Assembly: GCA_025055355.1 (NCBI GenBank)
Contig: JANWYM010000133.1
Location: 1 to 9,163, forward strand
Reading direction: 5' to 3'
Source: Abditibacteriales bacterium
GTDB taxonomy: Bacteria; Armatimonadota; Abditibacteriia; Abditibacteriales; JANWYM01
Length of the DNA: 9,163 bases
Under the pieces are notes generated by a model. That model saw only the letters and a program-made list of their open reading frames with translations. It was not told the DNA's origin and made no database searches. Shown in pieces: positions 1-6,488 of this stretch. Position 1 is the first letter of the stretch. The number at the start of each line of letters is the position of its first letter. The translations under genes and the position numbers were made by a program.

Positions 1-1
1 G

Positions 2-1471
2 GGGCGCTACGACGATTATGGGGACGATCTGGCGAAGTTGAAAGACCGGCGCGGCACGGAGTTCTGCTTGGGTCCGACGCATGAGGAGGTCATCACCGAC
101 ATCATCCGTCACCACGTCCGCTCCTACCGCGACTTACCGCTGACGCTGTATCAGATCCAGACCAAGTTCCGGGACGAGCCGCGTCCGCGCGGGGGGCTGA
201 TTCGCGGGCGCGAGTTCATCATGAAGGACGCTTACAGTTTCGACGTGGACGAGGCGGGCGTGGAGCGGAGTTTTCAGGCGATGCATGACGCCTATTGCCG
301 CATCTTTACGCGGTGCGGCTTCGATTTTCACGTCGTCGAAGCCGAGGCGGGCGCGATTGGAGGGAGCGAGAACAAAGAGTTCGTCGTCGTCGCACCCGCT
401 GGCGAGGGGCGGATGTTCACCTGCGCGGCGTGCGGTTACGCGGCGAGCGAGGAGCGGGCGGAGCGGGGGCGCCCCGCGAGCGGTGAGCCGGCAGGGGGAA
501 GCGGCACCCTGCTGCCGCTGACGAAGGTGGCAACGCCGAACGCGAAGACGGTGGAACAGGTGACGGCGTTTTTACAGGTGGAGGCAGCACAACTGGTGAA
601 GACGCTCCTTTACGTCACGGAGGGCAAGGTCCTCGCCGCCTTAATTCGTGGCGACCGCGAGTTGAACGAAACCAAGTTGGCGCGGGCGGTCGGCGCGAGC
701 GTGCAGATGGCAGACGCCGACACGGTGGAGCGCGTGTCGGGCGCGGCGGTCGGTTTCGCGGGTCCCGTCGGTTTGGAAGGTGTGCGTCTCATCGCCGATT
801 ATGACGTAATGGCGATGAGCAACTTCGTGACAGGGGCGAACGAGACAGACGCGCATCTCATCAACGTCAACGTCGGGCGCGATTTCAACGTGGACCAGAT
901 CGCCGACTTGCGCGTCACCGTCGGCGGTGACGCCTGCCCCCGCTGCGCGACGGGGACGTTGGAGGCGACGAACTGCATCGAGTTGGGGCATATCTTCAAA
1001 TTAGGCACAAAATACAGCCACGCGATGGGCGCGACTGTGCAGGACGAAGAGGGACGCAACCGCGAAATTCTGATGGGCTGTTACGGCATCGGCGTCAGCC
1101 GCATTGTCGCCGCTGCCGCTGAGGTCAGTCACGACGAGAAGGGCATCATCTGGCATCCTAACATCGCGCCCTATCACGTGCACCTGTTGCTGTTGGACGT
1201 CAAAGACGCTGCCTTGCGCCAGACGGCAGAGCAGGTGTATCAGGGCTTGCAGGCCGCAGGGATCGAAGTCCTCTACGATGACCGCGACCTGCGCCCCGGC
1301 GTCAAGTTCGCCGAAGCCGACCTCATCGGCATCCCCTACCACATCATCTTGGGCAAGCGGACGCAGGAGAGCGGGCAGGTCGAAATCCGTCAGCGGAAGG
1401 ACAAGAGCCAGCAGATTGTGGAAGTCGGCGCATGTGTAGAGGCTCTGAAGGGACTTCTGGCGGGAATTTAG
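2..1471 (+). CDS. proS: Prolyl-tRNA synthetase, bacterial type with editing domain (5' end outside window)
   Basis: Class II aminoacyl-tRNA synthetase that charges tRNA-Pro with proline in the cytoplasm. The open frame runs in from the left edge. The TTG at 38 is not the start, because the 12 codons before it (GRYDDYGDDLAK) already match the family. 489 residues are visible; compared with E. coli ProRS about 85 N-terminal residues (motif 1 region) are missing. Counting from the first visible codon, GPTHEE is near 24-29, motif 2 (FRDEPRPRGG) near 56-65, and motif 3 (MGCYGIGVSR) near 358-367, followed by the HGTP anticodon-binding domain to the end. A YbaK-like editing insertion lies at about 170-295; it keeps the lysine of NETK that corresponds to the editing lysine of E. 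coli ProRS. Two CxxC pairs (CAAC near 141, CPRC near 312) flank the insertion and may bind zinc (inference). Stop TAG. Converges with the minus-strand operon. Confidence 0.97.
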   Translation, partial: GRYDDYGDDLAKLKDRRGTEFCLGPTHEEVITDIIRHHVRSYRDLPLTLYQIQTKFRDEPRPRGGLIRGREFIMKDAYSFDVDEAGVERSFQAMHDAYCRIFTRCGFDFHVVEAEAGAIGGSENKEFVVVAPAGEGRMFTCAACGYAASEERAERGRPASGEPAGGSGTLLPLTKVATPNAKTVEQVTAFLQVEAAQLVKTLLYVTEGKVLAALIRGDRELNETKLARAVGASVQMADADTVERVSGAAVGFAGPVGLEGVRLIADYDVMAMSNFVTGANETDAHLINVNVGRDFNVDQIADLRVTVGGDACPRCATGTLEATNCIELGHIFKLGTKYSHAMGATVQDEEGRNREILMGCYGIGVSRIVAAAAEVSHDEKGIIWHPNIAPYHVHLLLLDVKDAALRQTAEQVYQGLQAAGIEVLYDDRDLRPGVKFAEADLIGIPYHIILGKRTQESGQVEIRQRKDKSQQIVEVGACVEALKGLLAGI

Positions 1472-1497
1472 AGTCTATCCCAAAAATCGCTCATGAC

Positions 1498-1581
1498 TGT
1501 CGTGGCGAGCGCAGCGAAGCAATCTCCTACGCCGCAGCCATCCCCGCTGCAGGGGATGGCTGCGCTACGTTCGCCATGACA
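1498..1581. repeat. Imperfect palindromic repeat with nested perfect hairpin, copy 1
   Basis: The arms at 1498-1524 and 1555-1581 are reverse complements at 22 of 27 positions and start with TGTCrTGGCGA. Nested inside is a perfect 13-bp stem (1533-1545 with 1552-1564, 6-base loop GCTGCA). The outer arm is related to the repeat at 6587-6652, so this is a dispersed element. It fills the gap between convergent proS and the DUF1501 gene, where it could act as a two-way transcription barrier or mRNA 3'-end stabiliser (inference). There is no T-tract directly after the stem, so it is not a classical terminator; a run of five A at 1482-1486 would read as T on the minus strand 11 nt past the arm. Similar 'tcattgcgagcgcagcgaag'-type palindromes are, from memory, widespread in bacterial genomes. 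The rest of 1472-1688 shows nothing clear. Confidence 0.75.
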
Positions 1582-1688
1582 TCAGGAGTCAGGGCAAAAA
1601 AGCCACCACGCGCCGCTTGCCTTACTCTCCTCCCCTCGGAGGGGCAAGCATGACGGTCATCACGTAACCCCTGTCAAGTGTGAAGTGC

Positions 1689-3050
1689 CTACGCCAACAG
1701 TTCCTGAATCGGTGCGCCTTCGGGGTCGACGAGACGCATCGGGCGCCCCAGCGTGTTGTAGATGACCTTGGCGACGTCAATGCCAAGGATGGTGTAGAGC
1801 GTGGCAATGAGGTCAGGCACCGTGACCTTGCGCTCGACGACTTCGCTGCCATCGGCGCTGGTCGCGCCGATGACGTGCCCACCGCGAATGCCGCCCCCTG
1901 CCAGGGCGATGGAGAACGCCCGCGCGTAGTGGTCGCGCCCCTCGTTGTTGTTGATGTGGGGCGTGCGCCCGAACTCGCCCATCCACAACACGATCACATC
2001 ATTGAGCAACCGCCGCTCCGCGAGGTCACGAAGGAGCGTCGCCATCGCCGCGTCCAGTTCTGGCATCTTCGTTTCCAGCGCGCGGAAAATACCGTTGTGC
2101 ATGTCCCAACCACCGCTGTGAACCTCGATGAAGGTCGAGGTGCCGCTTTTGACTGCCGCCTCCACCAGCCGCCGCGCCAGCAGGCAGCCCTTGCCAAAGT
2201 TGTTATCGCCGTAAGCCTGCACCAGCCGCGCCGGCTCCTGCGTGATGTCCAGCACCTGCCGCACCTGCGGCGACATCATGTTCAATGCCTTGTTGTAAAC
2301 GTCGTAGCGCGCTTTGACCTTCGGGTCGCCCGTGACTTTCCAAACCTTTTCCTCGAAGTAGTTCAGAAACGTCAGCCGCTCGCGGAAGCGTTGGTCGTCC
2401 AGTCCTTGGGGCAGTTCGAGGTTGTCCACCGGGCGGGACGGGTTCTGCACCACGAAGGCGTTATGTCCCGCGCCTAAAAAGCCCGCGCCTAACGTGCCGC
2501 CGTTGATGCTGATGAAGTGCGGCAGGGGATACTGCGGGGCTTTCTCGCCCAGTTCCTTCGACACTATCGAGCCGATATGTGGATGCACCATCGTCGGGTT
2601 CGGCTTGTAGCCCGTCTGCAGGAAGTAAGTGGCGCGGGTGTGGTCGGCTTCATTGGAGGTCATGGAGCGGATGAGGCAGATTTTGTCCATCTGCTCGGCG
2701 ACCTGCGGGAGGTAATGACCAATTTGCACGCCGGGAACGCGGGTGTTAATCGCTCGGGTCGTGCCCCCGTTTTTGTGACCGGGCTTGGGATCCCATGTAT
2801 CAATGTGCGTCGGACCGCCGCCCATCCACAGGAGAATGACTGATTTGGGGCGCACGCCGCCACTGACCCGCGCGGGGACTTGCGCCAGCGCGCGGTTGAG
2901 CGTCTGCTGCATCGCGATCAGACTCAGCAGGCCGCCGAACCCCACCCGGATGAAACCCCGCCGTGCCATCTCCGTTTTCATAAAGTCAATTGGGCCGGAG
3001 CACTCGTTAGACTCCTGACCCTCCTTGCGGCTGATAAGTTCGTCAGACAT
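1689..3050 (-). CDS. DUF1501 family protein (alkaline phosphatase/sulfatase-like fold), twin-arginine exported
   Basis: Protein of 453 residues from the ATG at 3048-3050. This start is chosen because AGAGGAGG lies 5 nt upstream; the longer frame to 3143 only translates a repeat. A twin-arginine motif (ARRGFIR, RR at 30-31) precedes a hydrophobic stretch (about 36-47) ending near ALAQ, so Tat-dependent export is likely, though the N-region is long. Family landmarks: GGGPTHIDTWDPKPG (77-91), HSGGWDMH (311-318), GEFGRTP (358-364), GRDHYARAFS (371-380) followed by GGGIRGG. These match DUF1501, distantly related to alkaline phosphatases and sulfatases, with Asp/His residues placed as possible metal ligands. 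No enzymatic activity is established for the family to my knowledge. It is the last gene of the operon, 70 nt after the PSCyt2/PSD1 gene, the standard partner in Planctomycetota-type genomes. Stop TAG; length is normal. Confidence 0.93.
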   Translation of the reverse strand: MSDELISRKEGQESNECSGPIDFMKTEMARRGFIRVGFGGLLSLIAMQQTLNRALAQVPARVSGGVRPKSVILLWMGGGPTHIDTWDPKPGHKNGGTTRAINTRVPGVQIGHYLPQVAEQMDKICLIRSMTSNEADHTRATYFLQTGYKPNPTMVHPHIGSIVSKELGEKAPQYPLPHFISINGGTLGAGFLGAGHNAFVVQNPSRPVDNLELPQGLDDQRFRERLTFLNYFEEKVWKVTGDPKVKARYDVYNKALNMMSPQVRQVLDITQEPARLVQAYGDNNFGKGCLLARRLVEAAVKSGTSTFIEVHSGGWDMHNGIFRALETKMPELDAAMATLLRDLAERRLLNDVIVLWMGEFGRTPHINNNEGRDHYARAFSIALAGGGIRGGHVIGATSADGSEVVERKVTVPDLIATLYTILGIDVAKVIYNTLGRPMRLVDPEGAPIQELLA

Positions 3051-3055
3051 GGAAA

Positions 3056-3063
3056 CCTCCTCT
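3056..3063 (-). promoter_or_regulatory. Shine-Dalgarno of the DUF1501 gene
   Basis: On the minus strand AGAGGAGG lies 5 nt before the ATG at 3050. It is a near-perfect ribosome binding site and decides this start over the upstream in-frame start at 3143. Confidence 0.85.
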
Positions 3064-3074
3064 TTCAGTGACCA

Positions 3075-3113
3075 GTGACCAGTAACGAATTGATTACACT
3101 GGTTACTGGTCAC
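3075..3113. repeat. Inverted repeat in the leader between the PSCyt2/PSD1 and DUF1501 genes
   Basis: A perfect 12-bp inverted repeat (GTGACCAGTAAC at 3075-3086, GTTACTGGTCAC at 3102-3113) with a 15-base spacer. The left arm is preceded by a partial direct duplication (AGTGACC, AGTGACC). It fills almost all of the 70-nt gap between the stop of the upstream gene and the ribosome binding site of the next. In mRNA it would form a stable stem just before the start, which could protect an RNA end or tune translation of the downstream gene (inference). The sequence looks like a dispersed 'AGTGACCAGT' repeat and not gene-specific. Confidence 0.7.
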
Positions 3114-3120
3114 CGCCGTT

Positions 3121-4944
3121 TTAGTGGATGAACATGAACTCACTCGAGTTGACCAGCGACCAGAGGATGTCCTCGTAGGCTTGGCGCTGGGCGTCGGTGA
3201 GTATTTTCAGTTGCGCTTGCAATAACTGCTGCTGGTTGGGTTGACCGCCGTTGGCAGGGGGCGGCACGTTGGCGGCTTTCAGACGCGCCTGCTGAAGGCG
3301 TCCTTCCAACAGGCGCCCGAACAGCGTCACCTCCTCGTTGGTCGGCGGGCGGCTGAGCGTTTGCAGGAAAATCAGGTTGACGCGCTGCGCCTCCATCATG
3401 CGGGCGTTGAGCAGTTGCGCCAGAATCGGGCTGGCACTGAGGCGACTGTTGATGAGGTCGCCGTTCATCATCATCAAGGCTTGGGGGATGGTCGCTTCGA
3501 AGTCGGTCTGCTCGGTCTGTTCGTCGTTGTCAAACAGGGTGATGAAGCGGCGCAGGTAGTTCGCTTTCATCTGCTCCAGCGCTTGCCGACTCCGCGCCTG
3601 CCGCACATCGTCAGCGCCGACGGCTTGCAGGATAGAGTAGAACAGTTGCTCCGGGCTGAGCGGGCGCAGTTGGGCGCGGGCGAAAACGCTCTCCGCCTTC
3701 TCCGGCTGCACTGGGACGAAGATTTGTGAACCAGCCATCGGTTTGGCACTGCCGTTCAGGGCCCGCAGGGTCTCGACGGAGATGCGATGTTTCTGCGCGA
3801 TGCTTTCCAACGTTTCGCCCGGCCGAACGGTGTAAGGCTCCTTAGCCAGCCCCGATGACCGCTGGTAAGTTTTTGTGTTCGTGATGACGGCGATGAGATA
3901 CTTCAGGTTGTAGCCGTTCGCGGCGAAGTCCTCGGCTAAGAACTTGAGCGCCTCCGGGTGCGAAGGCGGGTTACCGTCGCGGAAGTCGTCCACCGGGTTG
4001 ACGAAGCCACGCCCGAGGAAGTAGTCCCACATTTTGTTGACGACGTTCTGCGCGAACCACGGGTTGCCCGGCGCGGTCATCCACCGCGCGAGTTCCTCGC
4101 GGGCTTGGAAGGTGCCGGTCAATTGGATCACATCGCCGTTGAGATGGGTCGTCGCGGTGACTTTTACTCCTTTCTTGGGACCGTCATCCACCGTCGCAAC
4201 CAACTCTCCCTGCGCAGGTTGTTCGGCGACGGCGAAGAAAGGGCGGTTGAAGTCATCGCGCGGGCGCACGACTCTGCCCTGCGTGCGGCTGAAGAAAGCG
4301 GCGTAAGACCAGAAGTCCTCCTGTTTCCATTTCTCAAACTTGTGGTCATGGCACCTGGCGCAGGAGGTGCGCACGCCCAAAAACACCCGCGACGCTGCCG
4401 CCGCGATATCGGCTTGGTTGGGTCCCCACTTGGCGAAGAAGTTGACCGGACCGCTCTCTTCGGTCGTGCCTTGCGCGGTGAGGATTTGCCGCACCATCTC
4501 GTCGTAGGGCATGTTCTTGGCGAACACGACGTCACGCAGCCACGATTTGATGGTAGCGCGGTTGACGCCGCTGTCGCGGCGGTCGCCCCGTCCGATGAGC
4601 CACTGCTCCCACACCGTTGCCCAGTGTTCCTGATACATGTCACGGTAGGGTTGTTTGTCGCTGAGCAACGTCAGGATGAGGCGTTCGCGCTTGTTCGCCG
4701 CGCCGCTGCGCAGGAAGGCGGACACCTCCTCGGCGGAGGGGATCACGCCCACGATGTCCAGGTAGACGCGGCGGATAAACTCGGCGTCACTGGACGGCGG
4801 CGCCGGGATAATTTTGCTCTCCGCCAATTTCTTGGCGATATACTCGTCTACCGTCTGCGCCGCCCGCATGTAATCGCCCTGCCCGAAAGCGGCAAGAGCA
4901 GGGAGGCAAGTGCAGAGGATCAGCAAAGTCAGTCGTTTTATCAT
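3121..4944 (-). CDS. Secreted PSCyt2/PSD1 (DUF1549-DUF1553) protein with CxxCH motif and inserted LysM domain
   Basis: Protein of 607 residues from the ATG at 4942-4944, chosen because GAGGAG lies 7 nt upstream; an in-frame TTG at 4957-4959 overlaps that site. A signal peptide is clear (MIKRLTLLILCTCLP.., likely cut near AFG-Q at 21-22). DUF1549 covers roughly 28-220 and holds the family's cytochrome-like CARCH (C195, C198, H199). DUF1553 begins near 282 (REELARWM, then NVVNKMWDYFLGRGF) and ends at the C-terminal SEFMFIH. Within DUF1553, residues 369-412 form a LysM-like segment (YTVRPGETLESIAQKHRISVETLRALNG.., then IFVPV), a peptidoglycan-binding module I do not associate with this family. 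Downstream, FARAQLRPLSPEQL resumes DUF1553, so the LysM is an insertion. The separate N-terminal PSCyt1 cytochrome domain is absent. Middle gene of the operon; the biochemical role of these proteins is unknown. Stop TAA. Confidence 0.93.
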   Translation of the reverse strand: MIKRLTLLILCTCLPALAAFGQGDYMRAAQTVDEYIAKKLAESKIIPAPPSSDAEFIRRVYLDIVGVIPSAEEVSAFLRSGAANKRERLILTLLSDKQPYRDMYQEHWATVWEQWLIGRGDRRDSGVNRATIKSWLRDVVFAKNMPYDEMVRQILTAQGTTEESGPVNFFAKWGPNQADIAAAASRVFLGVRTSCARCHDHKFEKWKQEDFWSYAAFFSRTQGRVVRPRDDFNRPFFAVAEQPAQGELVATVDDGPKKGVKVTATTHLNGDVIQLTGTFQAREELARWMTAPGNPWFAQNVVNKMWDYFLGRGFVNPVDDFRDGNPPSHPEALKFLAEDFAANGYNLKYLIAVITNTKTYQRSSGLAKEPYTVRPGETLESIAQKHRISVETLRALNGSAKPMAGSQIFVPVQPEKAESVFARAQLRPLSPEQLFYSILQAVGADDVRQARSRQALEQMKANYLRRFITLFDNDEQTEQTDFEATIPQALMMMNGDLINSRLSASPILAQLLNARMMEAQRVNLIFLQTLSRPPTNEEVTLFGRLLEGRLQQARLKAANVPPPANGGQPNQQQLLQAQLKILTDAQRQAYEDILWSLVNSSEFMFIH

Positions 4945-4951
4945 GGAACTA

Positions 4952-4957
4952 CTCCTC
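4952..4957 (-). promoter_or_regulatory. Shine-Dalgarno of the PSCyt2/PSD1 gene
   Basis: GAGGAG on the minus strand, 7 nt before the ATG at 4944. It supports ATG 4944 and not the TTG five codons upstream. Confidence 0.75.
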
Positions 4958-4963
4958 AACAGA

Positions 4964-5060
4964 TCGCTGTCGACGGATTTCGATAGCGGATGAAACGGGT
5001 TCGGCGGCTTCCACCAGAACGTAATCCGTTGAATCGGCTAACGAAGTCCGCTGACAGCGA
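4964..5060. repeat. Long inverted repeat in the gap between the selenoprotein and PSCyt2/PSD1 genes
   Basis: TCGCTGTC at 4964-4971 is the perfect reverse complement of GACAGCGA at 5053-5060. Two bases further in, CGGATTTCG (4974-4982) pairs with CGAAGTCCG (5042-5050) with one mismatch. The result is a 19-position stem around a 59-base interior that also holds small CGGAT/ATCCG repeats. It fills most of the 117-nt intercistronic gap. It could be a small MITE-like insertion, or an RNA hairpin that reduces read-through or stabilises the upstream transcript (inference). There is no U-tract. Confidence 0.55.
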
Positions 5061-5061
5061 C

Positions 5062-6444
5062 TCATGGACTCTTGCCATCCGCCGTTCCCGCTGCGACCTT
5101 CTGCTGCTGCGCTTGTTTCAAGCCTTCTGCGGCGCGCGTGTCGCGGGGGTTCACGGCGAGCGCGTATTGGAACGCTTCGGCGGCTTCTGGGAACTTCTTC
5201 TGCTTGAGATAAACGTTGCCCATCTGCACGTGAATGCTGGTGAGCAGGTTACTCAAAATCATCAGGTCTTCCGCCGACGGCGCGATGGTCGGGCTATCGT
5301 CATCCACGTTGACCTTCGTAATGCTATCCGCATCGTCGCGGTGGTCGAGTCCGAGCGCGTAAGCCACAGCCATCTGAACGAGATGCACTAACGCGCGTGG
5401 GCTGTGCGTGCCGGCTGAAGCGTGTCCGACCGCGATAAGCGCCACCGTATGACGCGGCTTGCGTTCCTCGCTCGCGTGGGGGCGCATCCCCATTTCGCTT
5501 TCGTTCATGACCCGCGTGTGGGCGCACACCGTCGTAATCCCGGCGTTATCGTTGGGGTCGTAAACCTGGGTGGCGAATTTGATGATGAGGTCAGGGCGTT
5601 TGTCTTCGGGCTTTTTCTCGTCCTTCTTCTCGTCCGTTGGGCTGCTCTCGGCTTCGGGTTTCTTCTCCTCGTCGGAGGCAAACTGGAACTGAATTAACTT
5701 GCCCAGAATTTTCTGCCACTGCTGCACGCCCGCCACGGCGGCTTGCAGGCAGGGCTTCACATATTGGGGTGGCAGGGCACTGGTCTCCACTTTAATGACC
5801 ATCGTGCGAGGCGGGGCGATGCTTTTTAGGGCGTTCAACGCCTGCTCCAGGCGCCCGGCGTCAGCGTCCTCGATGGCTTTCTGATACGTCGCCGCAACGG
5901 AGCGCAGCCAACCGAACTCCGGCGGCATCATGCCCAGCAACAGTTCAATCTTCTGGTCAAACGCCCTGTTGTTCAACGCGCCGTGTTGATGGGCGCGGAC
6001 AACGCCGTTGCCGTCAATCAGAAAGGTGTGATGCGGACCGCTAATGCCAAAGTTGCGTTGCACGGCATCGCCGCGCAGCAGGACGGGAACTGGCACCTGC
6101 TTCTCGATGAGGAACTGCGGGACGCGGCTGGGGTCGCGGTCCACGTTGATGGCGACGATCGTCAACCCCTTTGCCCCATACTTTTCAGCGTATTGCCGCA
6201 ACTGCGGCACGGCGGACGCGCAGGTGCCTCAGGTGCTGGACCAGAAATTCAGCAGCAGCGGACGTCCCCCCGCCGCCGCCCGCAAGTTCACCGGCGCCCC
6301 GTTGACGTTGGGCAGCACAAAGTTCAGGTTCGCCCGACTACCCACCGGCAGTTGAGCGTGCACGGGACGCAGCACCCCTGCTCCCAGCAAAAGAACAAAG
6401 CTCACAAGCGCGGCTCGCTTGGGCACGTCTAATCGGCAACCCAT
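5062..6444 (-). CDS. Secreted thioredoxin-fold selenoprotein (UxxC) with degenerate matrixin-like domain and TPR; TGA at 6229-6231 read as Sec
   Basis: Read through the internal TGA, this is a single 460-residue frame. Start ATG 6442-6444 has a G-rich site (AAGGGGGG) about 9 nt upstream. Residues 11-30 form a signal peptide (AALVSFVLLLGAG.., cut near VHA-Q). A TlpA/AhpC-TSA-type thioredoxin domain covers about 32-170: LLLNFWSST, then U72-G-T-C75, then PQLRQYAEKYG, with a likely cis-proline P137 in GPHHTFLIDGNG. TGA sits exactly where the first active-site cysteine belongs, giving UGTC. A Lys/Glu/Pro-rich linker (about 259-283) leads to a matrixin-like region (about 285-375) whose zinc motif reads MAVAYALGLDH (358-368) where HExxHxxGxxH is expected, so protease activity is unlikely. 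One TPR-like helix pair follows (about 403-445). Final stop TGA 5062-5064. The alternative is a gene broken by a TGC-to-TGA change. First gene of the operon. Confidence 0.85.
6188..6219 (-). promoter_or_regulatory. Candidate bacterial SECIS hairpin just after the in-frame UGA
   Basis: On the mRNA strand, UGCCGC (6209-6204) and GCGGCA (6199-6194) form a perfect 6-bp stem closed by the tetraloop AGUU (6203-6200). A lower 4-bp stem, GCGU (6219-6216) with ACGC (6191-6188), encloses it across an asymmetric internal loop. The apical loop begins 25 nt after the UGA and has G at its second position followed by U. The published bacterial SECIS model, as I recall it, requires a G in the first two loop bases and a loop about 16-37 nt from the UGA; both are met. 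SelB contacts a loop GU in E. coli fdhF. The element lies inside the coding sequence, as is normal in bacteria. No folding program was run. Confidence 0.7.
6229..6231 (-). other. In-frame TGA codon, predicted selenocysteine (residue 72)
   Basis: Reads ...TTC TGG TCC AGC ACC TGA GGC ACC TGC... on the minus strand, i.e. FWSST-U-GTC. It occupies the first cysteine position of the thioredoxin CxxC motif. The next possible start downstream (GTG at 6208-6210) lies inside the fold and has no Shine-Dalgarno, so a separate downstream gene is improbable. Confidence 0.82.
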
Positions 6445-6471
6445 AAGCGCGTTCCCCCCTTTTCATACCAG

Positions 6472-6488
6472 ATAGGGTTTTCCCCTAT
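6472..6488. promoter_or_regulatory. Small palindrome at the operon transcription start (operator candidate)
   Basis: ATAGGG (6472-6477) and CCCTAT (6483-6488) are perfect reverse complements separated by five bases. The palindrome overlaps the end of the -10 box and the predicted start of the minus-strand transcript. It could be a repressor site, or form a hairpin at the very 5' end of the mRNA. Short and unproven. Confidence 0.4.

Noticed and set aside
1432..1653. 73-codon plus-strand open frame after proS
   Set aside because: Overlaps the end of proS and mainly translates the palindromic repeat; no ribosome binding site.
1650..1660. ATGACGGTCAT palindrome as an operator
   Set aside because: Only 5 bp per arm, no promoter beside it, located downstream of both flanking genes.
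1680..2477. 265-codon plus-strand open frame
   Set aside because: Antisense to the DUF1501 gene, with low-information composition and no family resemblance.
3051..3143. 31-residue N-terminal extension of the DUF1501 protein
   Set aside because: Translates the inverted repeat and the ribosome binding site; the ATG at 3050 has an excellent Shine-Dalgarno.
3958..4986. 342-codon plus-strand open frame
   Set aside because: Lies opposite the clearly conserved PSCyt2/PSD1 gene, has no recognisable domains and an Arg/Val/His-rich composition typical of antisense frames in GC-rich DNA.
5062..6210. Separate gene starting at the GTG at 6208-6210, downstream of the TGA
   Set aside because: It would begin in the middle of a thioredoxin fold, just after the active site, without a Shine-Dalgarno. 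The frame is the same as the upstream part, and the active-site alignment crosses the TGA.
6229..6231. Genome-wide reassignment of TGA to an amino acid
   Set aside because: The same gene ends in TGA at 5062-5064 at a sensible C-terminus, and no other gene in the window has an internal TGA.
5983..6432. Plus-strand open frames opposite the selenoprotein N-terminus
   Set aside because: Antisense shadows with no recognisable motif; the minus strand carries the signal peptide and thioredoxin fold.
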